DNA from: Dorea formicigenerans
Lineage (GTDB): Bacteria; Bacillota; Clostridia; Lachnospirales; Lachnospiraceae
Reading direction: 5' to 3'
Assembly (NCBI RefSeq): GCF_025150245.1
Contig: NZ_CP102279.1
Span: 3,097,423-3,161,422 of the forward strand
Length of the DNA: 64,000 bases
Shown: one piece after another, positions 18,046 through 26,544 of the stretch
How the letters are laid out: each line of letters starts with the position of its first letter
Position numbering within the stretch: the first letter of the stretch is position 1
Made by a program: the position numbers and the translations under genes
Notes under the pieces: model-generated
What the model was told of the DNA's origin: nothing
Databases searched by the model: none
The model's input: only the letters and a program-made list of their open reading frames with translations

Positions 18046-18498
18046 ATGGCTTTAAATGATAACATTAAAAAAATCAGAGAAGAAAAAAAATATACACAAC
18101 AACAACTTGCCGATAAACTGTACGTATCACGACAAACTGTATGCCGATGGGAGAACGGTTCAAGATGTCCAGATCTAATTACAGCAAAAAAGTTAGCAAT
18201 GGAGCTTGGAGTCACTTTGGATGAACTTATATCTGATGAAGATATCACAGATATTCAATCAAAATATGGAATATGGAAGTTTGATAGGGTAAAAGAAAGG
18301 GAAAAAATTCAGATGATGCAAAAAAGGATCCTAGATTTTATAGAGATTATAGGAGGTATATTTTTAGCAATTTCTTTGTTGCTAAGAGTTCAATTTGATA
18401 TGAAAGTACCAGCGTGGATTACGATAATATGTATTTTAATAGTGACAGTAACATTTTTGTTTAATTTTGTGCTGGCAAAAAAATTGGATAGGAAGTAA
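18046..18498 (+). CDS. XRE regulator with membrane anchor
   Basis: A 150-residue protein with an N-terminal helix-turn-helix (QQQLADKLYVSRQTVCRWE, about residues 16-35) and two membrane helices in the last 60 residues. AGAGAGG precedes the ATG at 18046; the open frame runs upstream to 17926 over the end of virD4 but without a start signal. The DNA is visibly richer in A/T than the conjugation genes on either side. It has its own terminator and interrupts an otherwise conserved operon, so it looks like a late insertion. What it senses or controls is unknown. Confidence 0.8.
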   Translation: MALNDNIKKIREEKKYTQQQLADKLYVSRQTVCRWENGSRCPDLITAKKLAMELGVTLDELISDEDITDIQSKYGIWKFDRVKEREKIQMMQKRILDFIEIIGGIFLAISLLLRVQFDMKVPAWITIICILIVTVTFLFNFVLAKKLDRK

Positions 18499-18535
18499 AA
18501 AATTTCAAGTATTTGTAAAAAGAACAAAAAGCGTT

Positions 18536-18577
18536 AGAGCATGTAGAAAAATCCATCTATATGCTCTATTTTTTTTA
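18536..18577 (+). terminator. Rho-independent terminator
   Basis: AGAGCATGTAGA pairs with TCTATATGCTCT across a short A-rich loop, followed by a run of eight T residues. It would end the XRE transcript before the Maff2 gene, so the downstream secretion genes need readthrough or their own promoter. Confidence 0.85.
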
Positions 18578-18701
18578 TGTTTTTTTCAAGAAAGAAATCT
18601 AAAAGTAGGAAGAAAGGAGAAAAAAGTGAAGATAAAGATAAGATCGCCTTGCAGATAAAACAGGTAAAAAAAGGTCTGAATAAAAGGGAAAGGAGTAGAG
18701 C

Positions 18702-18734
18702 CAAACGCTTACAGACCATAAGAAAAAGCGTTTG
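18702..18734 (+). promoter_or_regulatory. Hairpin between ribosome-binding site and Maff2 start
   Basis: CAAACGCTT (18702-18710) pairs perfectly with AAGCGTTTG (18726-18734). It separates a strong GGAAAGGAGTAGAG (ends about 18700) from the expected ATG at 18750. The next gene has the same GGAGTAGAG placed normally before its ATG, so the hairpin segment looks inserted or used for control. Confidence 0.55.
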
Positions 18735-18749
18735 TTCACACATTTGATT

Positions 18750-18965
18750 ATGGCTTTTTTTAGCAGTGCAATCAATATCCTTCAGACACTGGTCGTTGCA
18801 ATCGGTGCCGGCCTTGGTGTCTGGGGCGTAATCAACCTGATGGAAGGTTATGGAAACGACAACCCGGGTGCAAAATCCCAGGGAATTAAGCAGCTGATGA
18901 GCGGTGGTGGTGTTATCCTGATTGGAACACAGCTAATCCCGCTTCTGAGTGGATTATTTGGTTAA
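18750..18965 (+). CDS. Maff2 family membrane protein
   Basis: A 71-residue, two-helix protein beginning MAFFSSAINILQTL, the hallmark of the Maff2 family found in Tn1549-like elements. Residues GVWGVINLMEGYGNDNPGAKSQGIKQLMSGGG connect the helices. It is a likely VirB2/VirB3-like inner component of the transfer channel, inferred from position before the VirB6-like gene. A TTG at 18732 in frame could extend it by six residues. The start is uncertain because the only good ribosome-binding site lies about 50 bases upstream beyond a hairpin. Confidence 0.85.
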   Translation: MAFFSSAINILQTLVVAIGAGLGVWGVINLMEGYGNDNPGAKSQGIKQLMSGGGVILIGTQLIPLLSGLFG

Positions 18966-18984
18966 AAGAAAGGAGTAGAGATCC

Positions 18985-19857
18985 ATGTTCAGTCAGATTT
19001 TTGATGCGATTGAGGAATGGATGAGGGAACTCTTAACCGGGATGATCACTTCCAACCTGGATACGATGTTTACTGATGTCAATCAAAAGACTGGTGAGAT
19101 CGCTACCCAGGTTGGACAGACCCCGCAAGGGTGGAACGGCAGCATATTCAGTATGATCCGGAACTTATCGGATTCCGTGATCATGCCGATCGCAGGTATT
19201 ATTATCACACTCGTACTCTGCTACGAATTGATTTCTATGCTGACCGAGCGCAACAACATGCATGATATTGATACCTGGATGTTTTTCAAGTACTTCGTAA
19301 AAATGTGGATCGCGGTTTATCTGGTGAGTAACACATTTACGATCACAATGGCGGTATTCGATGTGGGCCAGCACGTAGTTAATTCTGCAGCTGGTGTTAT
19401 CAGCGGAAGTACCGCCATTGATATTTCTTCGGCATTGACGGATCTTTCCGCAACCCTGGAAAGTATGGAAATCGGAGAACTTGTTGTATTGGCGCTGGAA
19501 ACCCTTATCGTTGGCTTCTGTATGAGAATCCTGTCTGTACTGATCACAGTGATCATGTATGGACGTATGATAGAGATTTACCTATATACCTCAGTTGCGC
19601 CGATTCCATTCGCAACTATGAGTAACAGAGAATGGGGACAGATCGGCACGAATTATTTCAGAGGACTCTTTGCCCTGGCTTTCCAGGCATTTCTGATGAT
19701 GGTATGCGTTGCAATCTATGCAGTGCTTGTTGCAGGTATCCAGTATTCAGATAATCTGAGTTCTTCATTATTTGGCGTTATGGCTTACACGGTGATCTTA
19801 TGTTACAGCCTCTTTAAGACGGCATCCTTAAGTAAGTCGATATTTAACGCGCACTAA
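18985..19857 (+). CDS. VirB6/TrbL-like channel protein
   Basis: A 290-residue polytopic protein with six or so hydrophobic helices after an amphipathic N-terminus (MFSQIFDAIEEWMRELL). It matches the size and position of the VirB6/TrbL-like protein of Tn1549-type ICEs, which forms part of the membrane pore. AAAGGAGTAGAGATCC precedes the ATG. It is 19 bases downstream of the Maff2 gene and 22 bases upstream of the PrgI gene, and so is co-transcribed. No catalytic motifs are expected in this family. Confidence 0.85.
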   Translation: MFSQIFDAIEEWMRELLTGMITSNLDTMFTDVNQKTGEIATQVGQTPQGWNGSIFSMIRNLSDSVIMPIAGIIITLVLCYELISMLTERNNMHDIDTWMFFKYFVKMWIAVYLVSNTFTITMAVFDVGQHVVNSAAGVISGSTAIDISSALTDLSATLESMEIGELVVLALETLIVGFCMRILSVLITVIMYGRMIEIYLYTSVAPIPFATMSNREWGQIGTNYFRGLFALAFQAFLMMVCVAIYAVLVAGIQYSDNLSSSLFGVMAYTVILCYSLFKTASLSKSIFNAH

Positions 19858-19879
19858 ATTACAGGAAGGAGTGAAAATC

Positions 19880-20269
19880 ATGGCATATGTCAGCGTACCG
19901 AAAGATTTAACGAAGGTAAAGAATAAAGTAGCATTTAACCTGACCAAAAGACAGCTGATCTGTATCGGGATAGGTGCTGCAATGGGAATTCCAAGCTATT
20001 TTCTCTTGCGTAATGTGATGGGAAACAGTAATGCAGCAACGGTCATGGTGCTTTTAATGTTACCGGCATTTTTATTTGCCATGTACGAAAAAGACGGGAT
20101 GCATCTGGAAGATGTTCTGATGCATATGATCCGGGTGAAGTTTCTTCGTCCGCCCGTCAGAAAATATGAAACTGAAAACTATTATGAGACAGATCCGGAA
20201 CAGATCAGACAGTCTCCGGATGCAGGAAAACCGAAAGGAGGAAAAACGGTTGCGAAAAAAGAAAAATAA
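19880..20269 (+). CDS. PrgI family conjugation membrane protein
   Basis: A 129-residue protein with the PrgI-family start AYVSVPKDLTKVKNKVAFNLTKRQL, two central membrane helices, and a charged tail. PrgI is a VirB3-like partner of the VirB4 ATPase. The ATG at 19880 is chosen because GGAAGGA lies nine bases upstream; a GTG at 19871 is too close to it. The 3' end overlaps the start of the VirB4 gene by 20 bases in another frame, as expected for subunits made in step. Confidence 0.9.
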   Translation: MAYVSVPKDLTKVKNKVAFNLTKRQLICIGIGAAMGIPSYFLLRNVMGNSNAATVMVLLMLPAFLFAMYEKDGMHLEDVLMHMIRVKFLRPPVRKYETENYYETDPEQIRQSPDAGKPKGGKTVAKKEK

Positions 20270-22691
20270 GAAAACTGTCGCAGATACCGGATACAAAAAA
20301 GTAGACAGAAAAGAGAAAAAGAAAAAAGAAAAGCAGGAAGAGAAACGTAGGCAGAAAAAACTGTCCGTCCAGCAGTCGATCGCTTATAAGGAAATGGGAA
20401 GAGATGGAATCTGCAGGGTACAGGGAAAAACTTATTCTAAGTGTATCCGCTTTTATGACATCAACTACCAGCTGGCTCAGAATGAAGATAAAAATGCAAT
20501 CTTTGAAAACTGGTGTGATTTCCTCAATTACTTTGATGCCAGTATCCATTTTCAGCTGAGCTTTATCAATCATAAGAGCAGCATGAAGGAGTTTGAGCAG
20601 GTGATCCAGATCCGGCCACAGGAGGATGCTTTTGATGATGTTCGCATGGAATATGCCAAGATGCTGAAACAGCAGCTGGCGAAAGGGAATAATGGACTGG
20701 TGAAATCAAAATATATCACCTTTTCCATCGAAGCGGATAATATCCGGGAAGCAAAGCCAAAGCTGGAACGTATTGAGTCGGATATCCTGAACAATTTCAA
20801 GATCCTTGGAGTTCCGGCTTATCCATTGAATGGGGTGGAAAGACTGCAGATTTTATATGAGACTTTCAATCCAGATAACATGACAGACTTCCAGTTTGAT
20901 TATGGTTCCATGATCCGTACAGGACTCAATACCAAAGATTATGTGGCACCGACCAGTTTTGTATTCAAGGACAGAAATACATTCCGCATGGGAAATACCA
21001 TCGGGGCAGTCTCTTATTTGCAGATCCTGGCACCGGAGCTTACAGATAAGATGCTTGCAGAATTTCTGGATATTGATAAGAACCTGATCGTCAACCTGCA
21101 TGTTCAGTCTGTGGATCAGATGAAAGCAATCAAGCTTGTAAAAAGCAAGGTTACGGATATCAACAGGATGAAAATTGAAGAACAGAAAAAAGCAGTCCGG
21201 GCCGGATACGATATGGATATCATTCCATCGGATCTGAACACGTATGGCGGAGAAGCTAAGCGTCTGTTAGAAGACCTGCAGTCACGAAATGAGCGTATGT
21301 TCCTTGTAACAGCGCTCTTTTTAAATACAGCAAAGACCAAACAGGCACTGGACAATGCCATCTTCCAGACTGCCGGAATTGCACAGAAATACAACTGTGT
21401 ACTGAAACGTCTGGACTATCAGCAGGAAGAAGGACTGATGAGCAGTGTTCCGCTGGGAGTCAATCATATCCCCATCAAACGTGCACTGACCACGACCAGC
21501 ACTGCTATCTTCGTACCGTTTACCACTCAGGAACTTTTTATGGCAGGAGAATCCCTATATTACGGATTAAATGCACTCAGCAACAACATGATCATGGTGG
21601 ACCGCAAGAAACTGAAAAATCCGAATGGCCTGATCCTTGGTACTCCTGGATCCGGTAAATCCTTTGCTGCCAAAAGAGAGATCACCAATGCTTTCTTTGT
21701 TACGAAGGATGACATTATCATCGGAGATCCGGAAGGTGAATATTATCCGCTGGTCCATGCACTTGGCGGACAGGTAGTACACATCTCACCAACCAGTAAG
21801 GATTATATTAATCCGATGGATATCAATATGGATTATTCCGATGATGACAATCCACTTGGTGTAAAATCCGATTTTGTCCTGTCCTTATGTGAGCTGATCA
21901 TGGGAAGCAGGGATGGTATTGAAGCAGAGGAAAAATCAGTAATCGACCGTTGTCTTCCACTGGTGTATCAGAAGTACTTTGCAGATCCAAAACCGGAAAA
22001 TATGCCGGTCCTTGGTGACCTGTATGACTGCCTCAGAAAGCAGAAAGAACCCCAGGCCCAGAGAATTGCAACAGCACTGGAAATCTATGTAAATGGATCA
22101 CTGAAAGTATTCAACCATAGAACCAATGTGGAACTGAATAACCGTATTGTCTGCTTTGATATTAAGGAACTTGGAAAGCAGCTGAAGAAAATCGGAATGC
22201 TCATCGTCCAGGATCAGGTATGGAACAGAGTTACGATCAACCGTGGCATCAAATCTACCAGGTACTATATCGATGAATTCCACCTTCTGCTCAAAGAAGA
22301 ACAGACAGCAGCTTATTCTGTAGAAATCTGGAAGAGATTCAGAAAATGGGGTGGTATTCCAAGTGGTATCACCCAGAATATCAAAGATCTTCTTGCCAGC
22401 AGGGAAATTGAAAATATCTTTGAGAACAGTGATTTTATCCTGATGCTGAACCAGGCTGCAGGTGACAGACAGATCCTTGCAAAACAGTTGAATATTTCCC
22501 CATATCAGTTGTCTTATGTGACGAATTCCAGGGAAGGAGAAGGACTTCTTTTCTATGGAACAACAATTATTCCATTTAAGGACAAGTTCGATAAGAACTT
22601 GAAGCTGTACAGTTTGATGACTACAAAACCGGAAGAAGTTGAAAAACGAGAGAAAGAAATGGAGGCGGAAAAGCATGAAGGAAATCGATAA
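20250..22691 (+). CDS. VirB4-like secretion ATPase
   Basis: An 813-residue ATPase that powers assembly and substrate transport of the secretion system. Walker A (GTPGSGKS) is near residue 463 and Walker B (YYIDEFH) near residue 671, with a highly basic N-terminal tail. The start is taken as TTG at 20250 because AAAGGAGG lies exactly eight bases before it, inside the PrgI gene; the frame is open to 20166 but has no other start signal. Length and domain order are normal for the TraC/VirB4 group. It is followed by an overlapping small gene. Confidence 0.93.
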   Translation: MRKKKNKKTVADTGYKKVDRKEKKKKEKQEEKRRQKKLSVQQSIAYKEMGRDGICRVQGKTYSKCIRFYDINYQLAQNEDKNAIFENWCDFLNYFDASIHFQLSFINHKSSMKEFEQVIQIRPQEDAFDDVRMEYAKMLKQQLAKGNNGLVKSKYITFSIEADNIREAKPKLERIESDILNNFKILGVPAYPLNGVERLQILYETFNPDNMTDFQFDYGSMIRTGLNTKDYVAPTSFVFKDRNTFRMGNTIGAVSYLQILAPELTDKMLAEFLDIDKNLIVNLHVQSVDQMKAIKLVKSKVTDINRMKIEEQKKAVRAGYDMDIIPSDLNTYGGEAKRLLEDLQSRNERMFLVTALFLNTAKTKQALDNAIFQTAGIAQKYNCVLKRLDYQQEEGLMSSVPLGVNHIPIKRALTTTSTAIFVPFTTQELFMAGESLYYGLNALSNNMIMVDRKKLKNPNGLILGTPGSGKSFAAKREITNAFFVTKDDIIIGDPEGEYYPLVHALGGQVVHISPTSKDYINPMDINMDYSDDDNPLGVKSDFVLSLCELIMGSRDGIEAEEKSVIDRCLPLVYQKYFADPKPENMPVLGDLYDCLRKQKEPQAQRIATALEIYVNGSLKVFNHRTNVELNNRIVCFDIKELGKQLKKIGMLIVQDQVWNRVTINRGIKSTRYYIDEFHLLLKEEQTAAYSVEIWKRFRKWGGIPSGITQNIKDLLASREIENIFENSDFILMLNQAAGDRQILAKQLNISPYQLSYVTNSREGEGLLFYGTTIIPFKDKFDKNLKLYSLMTTKPEEVEKREKEMEAEKHEGNR

Positions 22692-23133
22692 GATCCGAAT
22701 CAGGCAGTGGAACCAGGATAATCCTTACATTCAGATGAAAAATCTGGAAAATGCACAGCCTGGATACCGTGTTCATACAGTCAATGATGATCATCATCTG
22801 TATGAACTTCCGCTGGAAACACAGAACATTATCCTTGACTGGGTATTCTGGAATTTTTATCCGGCACAGAAAATCTATCCGCATCTTACCAGTGATGATC
22901 TGAAAGAAGTTCTGTATAAACGTACCCAGATCCATCTGCACAACAATCAGTTCAAGGAGGCTATGCTGATCAATGGTTTCTGGCCGAGAGATCCGAGTGA
23001 ATTGAACTGGGTATTTCATATCCAGGCGAGCTCTCCAGCAATCAGGACACAGGCAGATGGGTATCCTGGTATCCCGATTATTGGACGCCAGGAACTAAAT
23101 GAGTACAGAAAGAAAAGTTGTGCCAGGAGGTGA
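22675..23133 (+). CDS. Conserved ICE protein, unknown function
   Basis: A 152-residue soluble protein starting MKEIDKIRIRQWNQDNPYIQMKNLENA. It lies between VirB4 and the cell-wall hydrolase, the position of an uncharacterised conserved gene in Tn1549-like elements. The ATG follows AAATGGAGGCGG inside the VirB4 gene, so the two are translationally coupled. Aromatic-rich segments (DWVFWNFYPAQ, INGFWPRDP) are notable. No enzymatic motif is recognised. It may be an assembly or regulatory factor for the transfer machine. Confidence 0.72.
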   Translation: MKEIDKIRIRQWNQDNPYIQMKNLENAQPGYRVHTVNDDHHLYELPLETQNIILDWVFWNFYPAQKIYPHLTSDDLKEVLYKRTQIHLHNNQFKEAMLINGFWPRDPSELNWVFHIQASSPAIRTQADGYPGIPIIGRQELNEYRKKSCARR

Positions 23134-23139
23134 TGACCT

Positions 23140-25428
23140 ATAGCCGGAAAAGAATTTAAAGGCAAAGATAAAAAGGTCGCAAAGATGACCAGAGATGGTC
23201 TGACAGAAGAAAATCTCCGTGATGGTAGTGTAAAAGACATCAGTCACAGGAGCCGAGGGCGACCGGAAAATAAAGAAGAATTTGTTCCGGAACGGGAACG
23301 AAAAAAGGCTGGGAATGAAGATTCAAAATCGGGAAAAGGGAAACGACTGCAGATGGAAAAGATCCGGAAATCATCTGTCCGGCAGGAAGCTGTTGAGGAT
23401 ACAGTTGAAGTTACACCGGAAGAAAAAGTATCTGGATATCGAAAGAAACTGCATCGCCATGAAAAAATCCCGGATGATGATAACAATCTGAACAGCCAAA
23501 AGAAATCCATTCGGAAGAAGCAGCTGCAAAAACAGATGACCAAAGAACAGGCAAAAGCCGGAAGATTATCCTTTGATGATGAAGGAAATCAGATGGTGAA
23601 AGGTGCTGGCATGAAACCGGGAGGGACAGCCGGGAAATACATTGCTACACAAGCTGTTATATCTGGCATGAAAGCAGTCACTTCCGAAGAGGAAGAAACA
23701 GATGAAAATGCAGGTGTGGAAAGTGCCAGACTTGCAGAGCGTGAAACAGAAGCTGCGTTACGTGGCCTACGTCATGCTCAGATCCGCAGCAAACGAACGG
23801 ATGTGAAAACCCATCGCAGAGGTTATCGTGAGGCTACTGTAGAAAAGAAACTGAAATTTGGTTCTGCAGAAAGTATGGAAGGAGTCAAACATGCAGAATC
23901 GGTAAAGAACGCTGAGCAAAAGAGACATTTCTATAACCGCTTCTTTCAGAAAAAACGATATAAGGATGCATACCGGGCAGCCAGAGCCGGAAAATCCGCT
24001 GGCAGTCTAGGTGGAGCGACAACCATTACCGGTGTCGAGAACATGACGGTGAAAGCAAAGATTGCCTTGAAAGAGATTATAAAGCGTAATCGTGCCATGT
24101 TCGCAGGCATCGGTATTTTTGCGCTTCTTTTTCTTGTCATAGCAGTATCTCTGGGGAGCTGCAGTGCCTCTATTGAGGGTGCTGGATCTGTGATCGGTAT
24201 TACAACGTATCCAAGTTCAGACGAGGATATCTATGCTGCCGAAAACAGATATGCCGCTTTGGAAAGTGCCTTGAATCAGCAGATCAATGAGATGGAACGA
24301 AGACATCCAAATTATGACGAGTATCAGTACAACATTGCTGAGATTGGTCATAATCCATACCATCTTATCTCGTATCTTACCGCAAAATACGGGGACTGGA
24401 CGTACTCAGATGTTGAAAACGAGCTGCAATCTCTTTTTGAAGCACAATATCATCTGAATACAGAAGGTCGAACAGAAACGGTGACAGAAACCAGAAATGT
24501 TCGCGTTGGAGAATCATTGGGACAGGTAGTGACAAGCGGATATTGTAATTGTCGAATCTGTTGTGGTGTATGGTCCGGAGGTCCAACTGCCAGTGGTGCA
24601 TATCCAACTGCAAACCATACCATTGCTGTAGATGCTTCCAATCCATTTGTGCCGATTGGCACTAAGGTAGTAATGAATGGTGTGGAATACACAGTTGAGG
24701 ATACCGGAGCCTTTGCACGATATGGTGTCCAGTTTGACGTTTACTATGATAACCATGCTGCAGCCTCTGCTCATGGACACCAGACCTGGGAAGCTTATAT
24801 CGCAGATGACAATGGCAGTCAGGAAGTAACCGTTACCAGTACAAGCACCAAGAAGATTCTGTATGTGACACTGACAAATGGAAGTTTTGATGCTGTGGCA
24901 AGAGCCAATCTGAATGCAGAACAGCTGATTATTTACAATGCGTTAAATACGACCTATGGAAACAGAAATTATCTGTGGGATGTAAACAATGTGACCAGTG
25001 GATCAGGCGGTAATGGAATGAGCTATGAGATTCCACCGGAAGCACTGCAGGATGAAGAATTTGCCCGGATGATCCGAGAAGCGGAAAAATATCTGGGAGT
25101 ACCTTATGTATGGGGTGGTTACTCTCCGTCCGGATTTGACTGCTCAGGATTCGTATCTTATGTCATTAACCACTGTGGTAATGGCTGGAACTATGGACGA
25201 TTGACCGCAGATGGATTAAGAGGCGTATGTACTTATGTATCACCGCAAGAAGCAAAACCAGGAGATCTGATCTTCTTCCAGGGAACGTATAACACATCCG
25301 GTGCAAGCCATGTGGGTATCTATGTCGGTAACAATATGATGATCCATTGCGGGGATCCGATCCATTACTCAAATATCAGCACATCCTACTGGCAGCAACA
25401 TTTCATGTGCTTTGGAAGACTGCCATAA
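23140..25428 (+). CDS. Conjugation cell-wall hydrolase with 3D and NlpC/P60 domains (CD1108-like)
   Basis: A bitopic protein of about 760 residues. A charged cytoplasmic part of about 300 residues precedes one membrane helix (GIFALLFLVIAVSLG). Outside are a 3D-type region (SGYCNCRICCG ... VDASNPFVPIGTKV ... DTGAF) and a C-terminal NlpC/P60 peptidase with FDCSGF (Cys653, counted from 23185) and SHVGIY (His709). It opens peptidoglycan for the secretion channel. The first ATG is at 23185, but AGGAGG nine bases before an in-frame ATA at 23140, plus sensible coding (AGKEFKGKDKK), suggests initiation at ATA. The gene follows its neighbour directly. Confidence 0.9.
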   Translation: MAGKEFKGKDKKVAKMTRDGLTEENLRDGSVKDISHRSRGRPENKEEFVPERERKKAGNEDSKSGKGKRLQMEKIRKSSVRQEAVEDTVEVTPEEKVSGYRKKLHRHEKIPDDDNNLNSQKKSIRKKQLQKQMTKEQAKAGRLSFDDEGNQMVKGAGMKPGGTAGKYIATQAVISGMKAVTSEEEETDENAGVESARLAERETEAALRGLRHAQIRSKRTDVKTHRRGYREATVEKKLKFGSAESMEGVKHAESVKNAEQKRHFYNRFFQKKRYKDAYRAARAGKSAGSLGGATTITGVENMTVKAKIALKEIIKRNRAMFAGIGIFALLFLVIAVSLGSCSASIEGAGSVIGITTYPSSDEDIYAAENRYAALESALNQQINEMERRHPNYDEYQYNIAEIGHNPYHLISYLTAKYGDWTYSDVENELQSLFEAQYHLNTEGRTETVTETRNVRVGESLGQVVTSGYCNCRICCGVWSGGPTASGAYPTANHTIAVDASNPFVPIGTKVVMNGVEYTVEDTGAFARYGVQFDVYYDNHAAASAHGHQTWEAYIADDNGSQEVTVTSTSTKKILYVTLTNGSFDAVARANLNAEQLIIYNALNTTYGNRNYLWDVNNVTSGSGGNGMSYEIPPEALQDEEFARMIREAEKYLGVPYVWGGYSPSGFDCSGFVSYVINHCGNGWNYGRLTADGLRGVCTYVSPQEAKPGDLIFFQGTYNTSGASHVGIYVGNNMMIHCGDPIHYSNISTSYWQQHFMCFGRLP

Positions 25429-25454
25429 AGGGGTGAACGAAGGGAGGTGAAAGT

Positions 25455-25763
25455 TTGAATAAAAAGATTAAAAAATATCTGGATGAGATTGCCAAGACAG
25501 AGAAAAAGATCGCGGATCTGCAGCAATATCTTAGGGGTGTCCAGGCTGCATTAAAGCAGGAAGAGGACAATGAGATGATCAGGTGCATCCGTGGTATGAA
25601 GATGGATAATGATCAGTTATATGATCTTTTGGATGGTATCCAGAGTGGAAAAGTTAAATTTCAGGTAAGCAGGGAGTCTGACGATGAAGGTTCAGGCTCC
25701 TTTGTATTCACAGAAGAAAATAAGGAGGAATATCAGAATGGTGAAATGGAAGAAAATGAATAA
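25455..25763 (+). CDS. DUF4315-like coiled-coil protein
   Basis: A 102-residue protein beginning MNKKIKKYLDEIAKTEKKIADLQQ, an N-terminal coiled coil, with an acidic C-terminus. The sequence and the position between the NlpC/P60 hydrolase and the DUF4366 protein match the DUF4315 family of Tn1549-like ICEs. AGGGAGGTGAAAG precedes the ATG. The end overlaps the DUF4366 gene by 26 bases. No function is known; the coiled coil suggests a scaffold or partner role in the channel. Confidence 0.8.
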   Translation: MNKKIKKYLDEIAKTEKKIADLQQYLRGVQAALKQEEDNEMIRCIRGMKMDNDQLYDLLDGIQSGKVKFQVSRESDDEGSGSFVFTEENKEEYQNGEMEENE

Positions 25764-26472
25764 GAAAATGGCAGGACTGCTGTTGGGAGTCATGATGCTT
25801 TTTACAGCATCAACCACAGCATTTGCCTATGTGGATGAATCGGCAGAGGCATCCAAAGTAGAGACAACTCAGACGGAACAGTCAACAGACAAAGAAGAGA
25901 AAAAGGACGAGGCGACAAACACAAACGAGGTGCTGCCGGAAGATGGAACAGACAAGGGAACTGCATTTACGACACCTGGCAATGGTGAAGTCAAGGATGA
26001 CATTACCGATGATTCCACAAAGGAATTTCTTACGGTTACAACGAAGAATAACAACACATTCTATATCGTGATCGACCGTAGTGCCACATCACAGAATGTC
26101 TATATGTTATCCCAGATTGATGAGAATGATCTGTCCGAATTTCTGGATAAAGACAGCACTGCTACTGTCGTAACACCACAGCCAGATAAATCAAAGGTAG
26201 TGCTGGATGAAACAAATAATGAGGATGTAGACAAGGAAGCTACCATTGATCCGGAGAAAACAGCATCTGCAAAAACCAATATGGGTGCAATGGCAACAAT
26301 CCTGATTTTGGCTCTCGGCGGTGTGGCAGCTTACTACTACTTCAAGATCTATAAACCTAAAAAAGAGGAAGATGAGGATGATCAGCCGGAAGGTTTGGAA
26401 ACAGGTGGACTGGAAGAAGTTCCGGATGAGGAAGAGTCTGAAGACGAAGATTTTGAAGAAAATGAAAAATAA
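25738..26472 (+). CDS. DUF4366-like exported membrane protein (CD1107-like)
   Basis: A 244-residue protein with a signal peptide (MVKWKKMNKKMAGLLLGVMMLFTAS), an acidic extracellular region of about 150 residues, one membrane helix (TILILALGGVAAYYY) and a very acidic cytoplasmic tail. This architecture is that of DUF4366 proteins in clostridial ICEs. The ATG at 25738 has AAGGAGG upstream inside the previous gene. It closes the core transfer operon before topoisomerase III. A role in the cell-envelope part of the channel is inferred. Confidence 0.82.
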   Translation: MVKWKKMNKKMAGLLLGVMMLFTASTTAFAYVDESAEASKVETTQTEQSTDKEEKKDEATNTNEVLPEDGTDKGTAFTTPGNGEVKDDITDDSTKEFLTVTTKNNNTFYIVIDRSATSQNVYMLSQIDENDLSEFLDKDSTATVVTPQPDKSKVVLDETNNEDVDKEATIDPEKTASAKTNMGAMATILILALGGVAAYYYFKIYKPKKEEDEDDQPEGLETGGLEEVPDEEESEDEDFEENEK

Positions 26473-26493
26473 ATAAACTTTTTTAGTGGAGGG

Positions 26494-26533
26494 GGCTGTA
26501 AAACATGCTCTCTCCGTTTCGTTATATGAAGGA
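26494..26533 (+). promoter_or_regulatory. Conserved ICE block, copy C
   Basis: Third and most divergent copy (CTGTAAAACATGC ... CGTTTCGTTATATGAAGG). It ends in the ribosome-binding site of the topoisomerase gene, whose ATG is at 26545. If TTATAT were a -10 element, transcription would begin at or after this ribosome-binding site, which is a difficulty for the promoter idea. Confidence 0.65.
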
Positions 26534-26544
26534 GGTAATACATC

